Source: Bryopsis sp. KO-2023 (taxonomy: Eukaryota > Chlorophyta > Ulvophyceae > Bryopsidales > Bryopsidaceae). From it: DNA of 64,000 nucleotides. The notes beneath the pieces were generated by a model that did no database searches, was not told the origin of the DNA, and saw only the letters and a list, made by a program, of their open reading frames with translations. The DNA lies in the NCBI GenBank assembly GCA_030272585.1, contig BSYQ01000010.1, positions 1,054,001 to 1,118,000 on the forward strand. The letters are read 5' to 3'. The position numbers and the translations under genes were made by a program. Shown piece by piece: positions 13,179-24,139 of this stretch. Every line of letters begins with the position of its first letter. Position 1 is the first letter of the stretch.

Positions 13179-16100
13179 ATGGATCAATACCTGCTGGCTT
13201 TCGCAGCGGGTGCTGAGCGAGACGATCTCCTCGAGTATTTCACGTCGAGATGCCAGGCTGCACATTGCAACGTCGAAGTTGCGTCCAGGTCTCAAGGTTT
13301 GCTGTGTGTGGAAGCTTCGAGGCTGGATCTGGAGGTGGAGGCGACTCATATGAAATTACGTAAACCTCTGAAAAATGAGGCTGGCAAAAGAGAGGATTTC
13401 GAAGTGGAATCCAGAGAAGACTTCCAAGATGTGGATTCTGAAGATTTTTTTTTGCCCTTCGAGAAGGCCCACATTACTGGAGTTTTGCTGAATTCGTTCA
13501 AGGTGTGGATATCTATGGGAGTTTTACTAAATTCTGTGCTGATGGATATTTCAATTGGTCATCAGCAGATATCAAGCAGCCATGCCTAAAATAAAAATCT
13601 TTGAATATTTCCAGGGAAAAATAGCAAGTCGAATGGACAGACTTGTGGCAGAATATGGTTCAATATTCGCAATATTGTCATAAAATAAAGAATCAACCTA
13701 AGGGCTGCACTCAGCGATTTTTTCCTTGTGGAAAACAATTCGATATGGACCGAAAAACTGAGCATATGCAATAGCTTCCTACAATATGTGAAATTTGGAA
13801 AGATTTTCAAAATCAAAATAGTCAAAATCTTTCCAAATGACTTGGTGTGGCGATGTGTGTGTGTTTTTATCATTTAAATTTGGAAAGGTGGATGATCAAT
13901 TTATGGAGCTGGCATCCAAACATGGATGGAAAGGGAAAAACGACCACAGGGTTCATTTCAACAGTAATTTGATCATATCATGCAAAAGGTCGGTGAATTT
14001 TCTGCACTTTTTTTTCATCATGCCTAAATAAATAATTCCTTGATGGGAATTGTATTTATGTGTTTGTTTTTTGCATTGATTTAATTATTTTATTTATTTA
14101 TTTTTAAGTGGTGGGCCCATAGCACTTCTTTGAATGGTGTATGGGCTGAGTAAAGCTTTCAGTATTTGATGCAATACAAGAAAAAAAAAAGTTAAAAAAA
14201 GAATTAATAATATATTTAAAAAAAGAGATCATTTTCGTCTGCAGTTTTGTCTATATTTTGAATGAAGAGAAAAGAATTAACTGAGTATCGATTTGGCCAC
14301 TGAATTTTTTGTTTCCTGGTTTGTGTGAGAAAGGTTGGGATTTCTCGAAAGTGTGACCCCCATTCATCGAGGGAAGACCATAAAAACTCTGTGGGACAAA
14401 TCAAAAAAGAGTGTCTTATCTCCGGTCACACTTTATCGAGATTATTTCGGCGAAGGGGTGGCTTACTATTGGGCATGGATGAATTTTTACACTCTTTTCC
14501 TGATCGCACCTGCTATGGTGGGGCTCTTGATTTACATTATCAACAGATCACAAGGTGGGGGCCAGGTTTTCCCCTGTGGAAAAAAAAAATCTGTGGATGA
14601 GCAGAATTAGGATTTCAGCCTCCAAAAGAAAAAAACGGAGAAATGATAAATGGATTCATATGCAGAGCGATCTGGTTCCTTTCTTTAAATTGCTGTTTTG
14701 GAAGACAAAATTTTTTTTGACTTTTTTGTTGGAGTGGGATGCTCCGTTGATTCGGTATCAACTTTTACTTGCTATATTATTTTCTCAATTTTATTTTTTA
14801 ACAGTTTTTTTTTTGTATGTTTCAATCATTGTTGCAGGCTGGACTGTGGACGATAGTCCTTGCGTTCCTTTTTTTTCTGTTTTTATGGTTTTCTGGGGAG
14901 CTCTTTTCATGAAATGCTGGAAAAGAAAGAGTAACGAATTCGCATTCGAATGGGACACCATGGAGGAATCCAAAAAGGACACCCTGAGGCCAGGCTTCAA
15001 AGGTCAGCTGCAAAACTCAACTGATTTATATTTTTAGACAAACATATACAAACCAACATTGATAACATCTCAAAACATATGAACAGGTTCGTTTCTTGGT
15101 GAAAGGGGAGAGTCTCGCAGCGCTCAAATTTATGGTTTGGTGTTTATGAATTTCAGGCATCCTGCTTCCTAGTCCCATCACGGGTGAGCTGGAGCCTTAC
15201 TATCCAGAATGGAAGCGATTTGCCAAATACGCATGGAGTTCGGTCGTCACCGGACTGATTTTGATGGTGGCTTTCGTCCTCATGCTAATGAGCCTCAACT
15301 TGCAAGGCTACATCACGGAGTCGAATTCTTGGTTCTATTATCCTTCCCTCGCTCAATTCTCGGCCGAAGGTCGGTCTCATCATTTATCACACTCTGGAGA
15401 AATGCGTGACGTATACACATATATGCATTTCCCTATCCTGCTTTCATGCATTTGTGTGTCAGCGGCCCAGTCAATATTCTTGTGGGTTTTTTTACCCCGA
15501 ATTCGATGGTGGCAATAATTTTTGAGGAGAGAGAAATCTACCGCCAAGTTCATGTATCAACTTCGTCGTTCAAGATATGCCTGAAGGTTTTAAGGGTTTT
15601 TTCGTTTTCCGTCCTATCGTTATATAGCCTGCCTGTTGCTGTATGTCTGACTCACATGGAAAATCACTAAAATTCAACAGACCATCCCCCCACCCCCCCA
15701 AAAAAAATGAAATTAAAAAAATATATATTGAAAAAACAAAAAAATTGTTTAAATTAGACTGTTGATTAATCACTTCCAATTGTTTTTTTCGAAACAGGTG
15801 AAATTTTTGACCCTCAAGGTGCAAACATGCTATTGACTTTAATTCCCACTTTTATCCATGTCGCGGTGATTCAAACCTTGAACAGAATCTACAGGAAAGT
15901 TGCCGAGGACCTCACCGAATGGGAAAATCACAAAACTGAACAGGTCGGTGGTTTTTGACATATATGGCTTGACTGAAGGACCAAAATAACAACAAAAAAC
16001 CCTTACCATTTCAGATCGAACTAATCAATTTTTTTATCTGAGAGTCGGTCTCACTGCATTGGGAAAAGTGTGGGAATTCTGTTGCGTTTAATATTTTGCT

Positions 16101-18706
16101 GATTTGGTGTATAAGTGTTTTCATTCTGCTGTTTGCAGAGCCATGAAAATTCGCTCATCCTGAAGAGGTTTTTTTTCGAAGCTTTCGACTCTTACGTTGC
16201 CCTTTTCTATCTGGCTTTCTATGAACGAGATGTATTGAAGGTATTGAAAACATGGGTCTCCTGCTGTGTATGTGTGTGTGTGTTTTTAGAAGAAAGTGGA
16301 ACTGAAAAAAAGAAAAGATTTTTCAGCGATTTTTCAGCGATTTTTCAGCGATTTTTCAGCGATTTTTCAGCATTTTTTTCCCCTGGTGAAAGTAAAATTG
16401 CTTCAGTCGTTGAGCAAGGTGGGAAAAGGTGGGAGGGAGCATGGCAGACAATCAATATTTCCGTATGTTCTGTTGGTCATTTTTTAAAAATTTAATTATT
16501 TGACTGATTTTTTTTAATTTTTTTGGGGGGGGTGTACAGGTTCGGAGAGAGCTTGTCAGTCTATATACTGTTGACTGTATCAGAAGGTTGGGCACCGAAT
16601 GCCTGCTTCCAATACTCCTCCAAGTTATTTTTGGGAGGGAGGTGCGGCGTGAAGTCCAAAGACTGAAATCCATCAAGGGGGAAACACCCTCCAATCTCAG
16701 AGCCCTTGAGGATTCCAGAAAAGATGCTTACGAAGGCAAGCCTTTAAAAAAGGAGAAAAAAAGACAAAATGGTTTTTTTTTGTACGAGTCCTTTGTCGTT
16801 TGTTCACTTTTTTTGGCAATTGATCTCGGTACAGCTCTCCGCGTCCAAAAAGAAAAAAAAAAGAAAAAAAAGCTTTGAAAGTTTTGTTGTGTTTGTTTTT
16901 GGCCACCTTGAGTTGCAGCCTTTTTTCTTTTGCTTTAAATGCTGAAAAGCGCTGGTTGGGCTCTTACCATTGCATTTGTGCATGTACGTACACATTCCAC
17001 AAGATTACCTAAAAAAATACTAAAAAAATATATATTATTATTTATATTTTAAATAATATAAAATTAGAATATATACATAATAATTATAATATATATTTAT
17101 ATTTTGCAAATATTTTTCATTTCAATTTCAACTGTTTTTCTTTTTTCCAGAGTTCGATGATTATCTGGAGATGGTTATAGAGTTTGGTTACGTCACGATG
17201 TTTGCGAGTGCCTACCCCTTGGCCTCGTTCATTCAAATCTTGTACAATTTGGTGGAAATGAAGAGCGACGCCTTCAAGCTATGTTTCGTCTGTCAAAGGC
17301 CCCCCGTGGCAAGAGAAAACGGAATAGGGTCTTGGGAAAATGTCTTGAAGGCACAAGTAAGACCAGCATAGTTTTGTGTATATCCATTTTGCATGTCTGC
17401 TCATTTTGGGGGTTCTTTTACAAATAGGGTTCACTGTAGCAGCCCAACTGTGTTTTTTTTACAGTTGGACTGCTACAGTGAACCCTGAAGAGGAGAGCGT
17501 CAAAAAAATTGCCCTTGATTTTGAGGGTTCGCTGTTGAGTATACCTGGATTGAGGGTGTTTTGACACTGTATCATATTTTTGGAGCAGTGGGGACAAAGT
17601 ACTGGGGAACAATAAAAAAATGTAAAAATAATAACAATGAGCTGAAAAAAAAATTCGAACTGCCACTCCTGTCCAAGCTGGAACAGGAACAAAACTGAAA
17701 TAACAATTGCTCAACCTTTTCCCTAAAAAATGCATTGGCTTTGAATGACCTGGAATCAATGATTTTGGCCAGGCGCATTCAGGTGCCTCCAAATGCTTAC
17801 TAGCCAGTTTCTATTGCTATTTATTTTTATTTTCCTTTTCCTTTTTTGAACTTTTTTTGGGGGTAGGATCCTTTATTGAAAAAATGTGTTGATGTGCTTT
17901 TTGTTCAGGCGACTTTGTCCGTTTTCACCAATGTGGTGCTATTTGCTTTTAGCTCTGACCAAATGTCCCAATGGTTTCCTTCCTTCTTTAGCATTATGGA
18001 TGTTGACCAAGACGGCGATATGGACACTGTGAGTCTCTTTTTTTTGTTTTTTTGCAACTGTACTAACGCTTTTTTTCTTTTTATTTGTCGGTTTGTTGAA
18101 AGAAAAAAATATGTATCATGCATGTGTTCCATTGTATTTGACATTCTTTCTTTGTATATCTATAATTTAATTTTTTTTTGGGCAATCTTCTTAATTTGAA
18201 TGAGAGAGAGTGTTTGTGTTTTTGTATTTAATGCTATTTATAAATCATGTTTTGTATCATTCATATGCAGAGTGGATGGGCAAAATGGGGTTTTCAACCT
18301 TGATGTAATATATTTTGAAAGAAAGAAAAACAACAGTTGCATCTCTTGGTGGTTCAGATGTTTTAGGAGGTGCCCTCCTTCACAAAAATGGTCTTACCCA
18401 ATCCAAGCGTTGTTGTTTTTTTCTTTTTCGGAAACCAAACAGGTGATTTCTCAGGGGAAAGACCGACAGGTGTTTCTGGTGATGCTGGTCCTGGAGCATA
18501 TTCTTGGCCTGGGGGTGTGGTTGATATTTTCTTGCATTTCGGATGTGCCGAAGTCCGTGGAAATCGCAACCAAGAGAAGGGAATATGTGGGCCATCAAGA
18601 ATTAGTCAAAGCCAAGAAAATGCTCAGGAAAGATGTGGCACTGAAAGTGCCAGGATCCCAAGAATTGCCGTCCAATGTGGGGGTCTCCGGTCAAGTGAAA
18701 CAATAG
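13179..18706 (+). CDS. Anoctamin (TMEM16) family membrane protein
   Basis: Eleven exons (13179-13502, 13888-13988, 14334-14554, 14838-15002, 15157-15369, 15798-15943, 16139-16240, 16540-16735, 17151-17356, 17909-18028, 18443-18706) join in phase to 685 residues. Residues 1-140 resemble the cytosolic dimerisation domain (MKLRKPLK). Then come YRDYFGEGVAYYWAW, the hallmark entry to the first membrane helix, WKRKSNEFAFEWD, FYLAFYERD, FDDYLEMVIEFGYVTMF and NLVEMKSDAFKL. The last two carry acidic residues where TMEM16 proteins bind calcium. Family members are Ca-activated chloride channels or lipid scramblases; which applies here cannot be read. The loop after helix 1 is short compared with animal members. 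An unusual DVDQDGDMD stretch lies at residues 589-597. The start is the first Met in an open frame; exon 2 has a poor acceptor, and one intron starts with GC. Confidence 0.9.
14107..14195 (+). repeat. Possible SINE 3' end in an anoctamin intron
   Basis: The segment contains GCCCATAGCACTTC, an internal inverted GTATGGGC, and a tail GCTTTCAGTATTTGATGCAATACAA (broken here as GCTTTCAGT and TGATGCAATACAA) followed by an A-run. The tail recurs near 54410-54440 next to another A-rich run, which is how dispersed retroposons end. Confidence 0.35.
16319..16373 (+). repeat. Five tandem copies of an 11-bp acceptor-like unit
   Basis: TTTTTCAGCGA is repeated head to tail from 16319, the fifth copy ending TTTTTCAGCAT. 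Each unit looks like a polypyrimidine tract plus CAG. The array sits in the intron between 16241 and 16539, upstream of the acceptor actually used. Confidence 0.85.
17426..17486 (+). repeat. Near-perfect 26-bp hairpin in an anoctamin intron
   Basis: Left arm 17426-17451 (AGGGTTCACTGTAGCAGCCC...) is the reverse complement of 17461-17486 with one mismatch. The loop is 9 bases, almost all T. The right arm starts with ACAG after a T-run and so also looks like a splice acceptor. Exons on both sides join in phase without it, so it is intronic. Confidence 0.9.
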
Positions 18707-20432
18707 GGTTATCTTGTCGTGTGTTGGATTTGCATAGACCTTCTTACTGGAGCTCTTTGGAGCTTCTTTTTATTTGGATGGTCGAAGTGTCAAGAATTTG
18801 ATCGAAAGGCTGTAGCCTGGGATTGGGGTAGAATGCTTGATCTGGGGGTTTCAGCGAAATAGAGAAGATACAAATGGTTTGAATGGAGGTTTTGGCCGCC
18901 CAATGAATGGAAAGAGCAGAACCTATACAGTCAAGCAACCCGAAGAAAAGAAGGAAAAAAAGCAGACAAGAAGAAATTCCAGAACAGAGGGGGGGAGTTG
19001 TTTTTCTTAATTTTGCTTGTGTTTTTGTAGTTTTTATGAACTGAATGCGGTTGAGATGTCGATTTGGTTTGAGGCCTAGTTCGCTTTCTGTTTTAGTTTC
19101 GAAATGGATGGTTACGAATGGGTACAGATTTTTCGAGATGCAACTGCACAAATAAAATTCCTGATCAATTGATATTTCCAAGCCCGTTTTTGTAATTTCT
19201 ATGTTTGGCAGGGTTTCTAACAATAAAAAGACCCCCCGAAAACTACCAAGTACAACAGGAATGTAGTTCTCATGTCTGACAAGCGCCAGCTTGACACCTT
19301 CAATTGAAGATTTTAATTCTAACTGGGTTGTCCCAGCCAACGTCAATTGGGATTGCTTTCATTCATATCCTGTCCATTTTTCTTTGAGGCAGGCTGTTGG
19401 TGTCCACAGGCTGTGTCTCCTCCATGCCCCTTCACCAACTGCCCAACAACAATTTAAAAATCAACAGAAAATGTTAAAAAATAAGGGCATTCCAGCAACA
19501 AGTTGTGCTGGTTTGATCTTGCTCTGTCTGGGAGAGCTAAAAGGCGACGTTGTAAAGGGGAGCGCATTTATTCTACAGTATCGTGGCAATGTACATGTGG
19601 ATCAGTGATCCAGGATCACAGTACTGGTACGTGGGTAGTTTCGGCGTTCCATATCAAGCAATCCTACAAAAGTGTTTCTGAAACTGGCCTTCGACCAGGC
19701 CACCACACACATGTGTGCATGTACATGCACCCCACCATGCATTTCTCTGGGAACCCCCAACTCCCAACATGCACTTCATCATACATCCCACAACGAACTA
19801 GCATTCCGCTTCCCCGAATCACTCCAACGCAAACGGTCGGGTGCCTTATTCGTGCCTCCACTGTGGTTCTCGTAAAACAGCGGCCATCGCTCCAAAAGGC
19901 CTTTTTCGTTGCGTTTCCAATCATTGGTTATTGTTTTGCGTAAATGGATACTTCTGGCCAGCTTCTTTTCGAATTCTCCTCTGTGGTGGAGGGAAGAGTG
20001 CTGCTGTGACACCCTACCCTTTGACACTCAATTTCGTCACCCCACTTCCGTTCAAAAACGGTCCCAGAACAATGGGACCTAACGACAGCCCTTCAGTGTC
20101 TTCGTTGTTTGGCAGCGTTTTATTTCAGTATCGATAATTAGGTCCGTTCTGTTTTGTTTTGAGTGTCTCTCCCGCTCCAGTGTTAAACACGCTCCAGTGC
20201 CGAACACGCCAGGTTCGTTGACAGGCTGTTCAGTGGAAAGTTCAGGAGGGGGGTTATCGAGCTATAAGTTGTCGCCCTAAGGGTCAATCTTGTGTGTTCG
20301 TTTGTTCGAACAAGATCTGGGTGACCTGAGGCGTTCCGAGATCGTTTGTTTTTGTTTCCTGTTGTAATCTCGCGCTGTGTGTTCAGTCAGCGGTGCTAAT
20401 AAGTCGACGTTTCTGAGTGAGAGACAAGAACG
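18707..20432. other. Intergenic region between anoctamin and the U-box gene
   Basis: The left part should be the anoctamin 3' UTR; the right part, from about 20.1 kb, becomes GC richer and should hold the promoter and 5' UTR of the U-box gene. A 200-codon open frame on the - strand (18744-19346) has no recognisable domain and I do not accept it as a gene. Nothing else is convincing. Confidence 0.45.
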
Positions 20433-23400
20433 ATGGCTTGCTGGCTACCCTCACTGTGTTTGGATCAGCTTCCAGCGCAACGACGAGAAAGCGACGGCCC
20501 TGCCAAACTTTTATCAAAAGCGGACCAGAAAAAGGTGATCTACTTCAGCAAAACTCTCGCAGACAAAAGTTTTTCGTTGCGTGGAGTCGCCCACCCTTTT
20601 TTCGTTTCCGGTGTTTTTTTTCTTGTTTCTCTGGCATTGGCGGTCAGCTCGCGTTGATTGCGGCGGCCAGATTTTTGCCGATCTGCGTTTCTGTGTTCGT
20701 CTGGCTATTGTGTTGCATTCCCAAAAAGTGTGAAGTACGCAACGGGCAGCGGAGCCTGTTTCGGTTTTTATTTTTAACCTTACGAATGAGTGACCGTTAG
20801 TGTGGCCGAAAAGAGTGACCTTGGTTGTTGGTCTTGAAAACGCAGATGTTAAAGATTGCCGTCGCGGATTTGGATTTATTGCCAAAGACCTCACTGGATA
20901 TACTGCCTAAGACCCCATGTGGGAGTCAGACATCCTTCCCTACCCCCTGCGGAAGCCATGCATCGTTCCCAGAGGTACCCTCATCAACAGCACCACAAAT
21001 ACTATTTGTTCAGTTTCTCTTTTTTCTCTCTCTCTTTTTTTTTGGTCCTCTTGTGTTTCCCCTTTTTTTTTCTCTCTGTTTTTTTGGTCCTCTCTTTTTT
21101 TTCTTTCTTTTTTTCTCTTTTTTTTTTCTCTCTTTTTTTCCAACAGAACAGTGTTGGTCATACTCTTTTCCTGCCGGAATCTTAGTCACTAACGGTGTGT
21201 CTTGTGCTGGTGGAATCAGACCTCGCCTCCACTTTCTCCCCAGCTTCCAAAAGATGTCCCGAGAAGCTTCCTGTGTCCAATCAGTTTGGACCTGATGAAA
21301 GACCCTGTGATGCTGGTCGAAACCATGCAGACCTACGACAGAACTTCGATCTGCCGCTGGTTCGATTGGGGAGGGGCCATTTGTCCTGTGGCAGGGAAGC
21401 AGCTGGTGTCTCAAGAAATGGTGAACAACCCTGCCCTCAGATCTGCCATCACCGAATGGAAAGAATCTGGATGGAAAAGCTCTTCCAAGGCTGGTTTGAA
21501 GGGGGTGATAGCTAAGGTAATGGTGTGGGCCACTGACAAAAAATTTGAGAAAAAAACAAGTGTTAGATTAAAAATTGTTAGATGATCTGACAGTTTTTAA
21601 TTTAGGAATCTTTATGAAATGAAATGGGATCTTGGCAGTCATTCCAGAGACGCCACCAGTGAAATCTAACCTCCGCAGTAATGCTTGCTGTTTTACATTT
21701 CTCAGGTCATTTTTCATTGCATTGCTTTTTCAGTATTGTGGAGATAGCCAGAGTGAACCCATACAAGAAATTTCTAACAAGAGATCCGTTTTTTTCACTC
21801 CCAGGGCAAAACTCCCACCAATTTTACCCATGTGAGGAGACCTGCACCCCCAACCCACCTCTGTTCAAAGCCCCCCAAAAAAGTCCACAGCCCAGCGCCT
21901 CTTTCACCAGATTGCAAGCCTGTGGTCCAAAATCGAGGAGCTGGAGCCTCGAGACGGGAATCGCTCGTACAACCGACTTTCCCCTCGAACAGTATGGCTG
22001 GATTTCTTGGGGATGCACACCAGGTGCCCCAATGGCATATGGTGAGAGTTGGATTTGCTGACAGCAATGGTGACTTTCTTTTTCTGGAAGGCATTTTCCA
22101 AGTTGAGCTTTGCTGAAGTGGGGTTTGTTTGAGATCCCTGTTTGATCAGCCACCATGAATGCATAGTGAGCCTTTCATTGTATGTATTTTCTTATTTTCT
22201 TTTCGAAAAAATGTGGTGTTTGTTCTACAACATTCGATTCATGTTCGATTTTCGATTTCAGGGGCAAGTTTCGGCACCGCAATCGGTCGGAATCGGTGCA
22301 GTTTTTGTCAATGAAATATTGCAGCAGCGAGCCTCTGTTCATGGAAGCAACCATGCTGGCTGGACGGCGCTTCATTGGGCGGCCATGGAGGACGACTTTG
22401 AAGCAGTACAAGTACGTACCGCCTTCCGATACGCAACATGAACATGGAGTTTGAAGAGAAAAAGTATAAAAGTTTTCACAAAGAAGCTATCGACAGTGTG
22501 GAATATTGTTTCTCTATTCTTCTTTTGTTTTCTTTGTGAAAACTGTTTGCTTTTTGTAAATTATTGCTCATTAAGACTGATTTTGTTGTGCAGCTACTGA
22601 TTCACCTGGGAGCTCACATGCAGAAAGGCAGCACCAAAGAGGTGTTTGTTGAAGGGCAGAAGGTCTTCTCTGGAGCTAATCCATTGCATGTTGCTGCCAC
22701 CTTTGGTAGTGATAGGGCTGCACAGGTGATTCTCAAACTGGGGAAAAATATGATGTATCAGACATTATATTTATGTATCAGACATTTCAAGTGAAAACCT
22801 CATCAAATCAAGATAGGTATATAATATATATTGTTCCACTTATTTTGTCTACATTCGAAAGTAACTTTGGATTAGAATCGTGAATGTATTGTATCGTTTT
22901 GTTTCTCTTGTTGGATCAGAGAGCTATTTTTTTTGTTGGATGGTAAGAGGAAGTTTAAATTTGCTTGATCTCTGGAGGGAAGCTAGAGGTCGCTTTTTTT
23001 TTTGTCTGATTCAGGTTTTGGTCAGTTGCGGTGCTGCTCTCGAAGCTCGTTCCAATTTTGAAACGCCGATGCAAATTGCAGCAAGGCTTGGACATGCGGC
23101 TGTGATTGAGGTGAGTTGATAACCATGAACCCCCCCCATTTTTGAAAGGATGAATTGCTTTAATCTTTTGGCACACACACATTTTTGCGTGCATATCCCT
23201 GGTACAAAGTCTTCAAGAAGTTATATATAAGGTGATCTTCTAGCATTTTGTTTTAAATTTTATACGACTTTGACTCTGTCCCTGTTCTTCCTTTTCTTAC
23301 TTTGAAAACAAGCTCATGGTAGGATTGTATTGTGTGCTAGGTTTTGGCTAGGAACGGTGGCGATGTGAATGCCCGTGATCGTTCGAAGGAAACACCTTTA

Positions 23401-24139
23401 CATTTGGCTGTCCTGAAGGGGCACTTTTCTGTTGTGGAGGTGTGCGCTCGAAAGAAAACTGCAGAATTTGTGCTTGCCCTCTAATTGTTTTCCTGACGAG
23501 TCTATTTATTTTTATTTTTTTTCCCCTCGATCATGTCTGGGACATTGAAATTCGTGAATTCATTTTATTCATTCAGTGCAGACTTTTTTTGGCAGAAAAG
23601 CAAAAGTCATTATATTATTTGATTTTGTTTTCAGGTTTTGCTTCGATTCGGTGCGGATGGATCTGCAGTCAATGGAAGGGGGAAAAGGGCATCAGAGCTC
23701 GTGACAGATCGTTGCAATTACTTTGACCAATTTTCCAATCTTTCCCCCTTGGATGAGTTTAGGATGATGGAATTGTTAGAACAAAGCCCCGCAATCGGTA
23801 AGCATATATCCCTTGGGAAATCAACGCTTCTGAAAATATCTGTGTTGATTAAAAAGAAATCAACCATGATTTCCCCATTACCACATTGAATTCACTGAGT
23901 CAAAATTAGTTAATATATATATTTATATATATATTTTTTTATGCCTGGCCTTGTACAATCATCAAAAAAATTGAAGTGGGTGATAGTTACATTTGCTGAG
24001 AGCCATTTGTTGATATCATTTATTACTCAAAAATGTGACTAATTTAGTTTGTTTTGCAACTAAAAAAATCCAACTCATAAAATCCTACTGATCTTTTTTC
24101 TTTTTCTCTTTTTATATTGCAGGGGAGTCTTTGAATTGA
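20433..24139 (+). CDS. U-box E3 ubiquitin ligase with C-terminal ankyrin repeats
   Basis: Clear exons: 21244-21516 (U-box), 22262-22411, 22594-22725, 23015-23110, 23341-23439, 23635-23797 and 24123-24139 (ankyrin part and stop). Likely 5' exons are 20433-20534 and 20846-20974, both phase 0. The U-box reads [19 protein letters not shown], then [11 protein letters not shown] and ICPVAGKQL, the classic E2-binding fold without metal ligands. The repeats follow the ankyrin pattern ([36 protein letters not shown]). Such proteins join ubiquitin to a substrate chosen by the repeats. Between 21517 and 22261 another coding stretch (about 21837-22030, [19 protein letters not shown]) is probable, but I could not make its phases fit, so the junctions there are open. 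The end SPAIGESLN is in phase. The substrate is unknown. Confidence 0.8.

Noticed and set aside
13075-13353. Alternative frame over the first anoctamin exon
   Set aside because: It lacks the dimerisation-domain pattern and hits a stop; the MDQYLLAF frame matches the family and splices in phase.
14335-14341. Start of the anoctamin at an internal codon near 14335
   Set aside because: Two upstream exons join in phase and supply the expected cytosolic N-terminal domain.
18744-19346. 200-codon open frame on the - strand downstream of anoctamin
   Set aside because: It overlaps the likely anoctamin 3' UTR, has no recognisable motif, and its composition (Thr/Ile/Leu/Phe with low-complexity patches) looks like chance.
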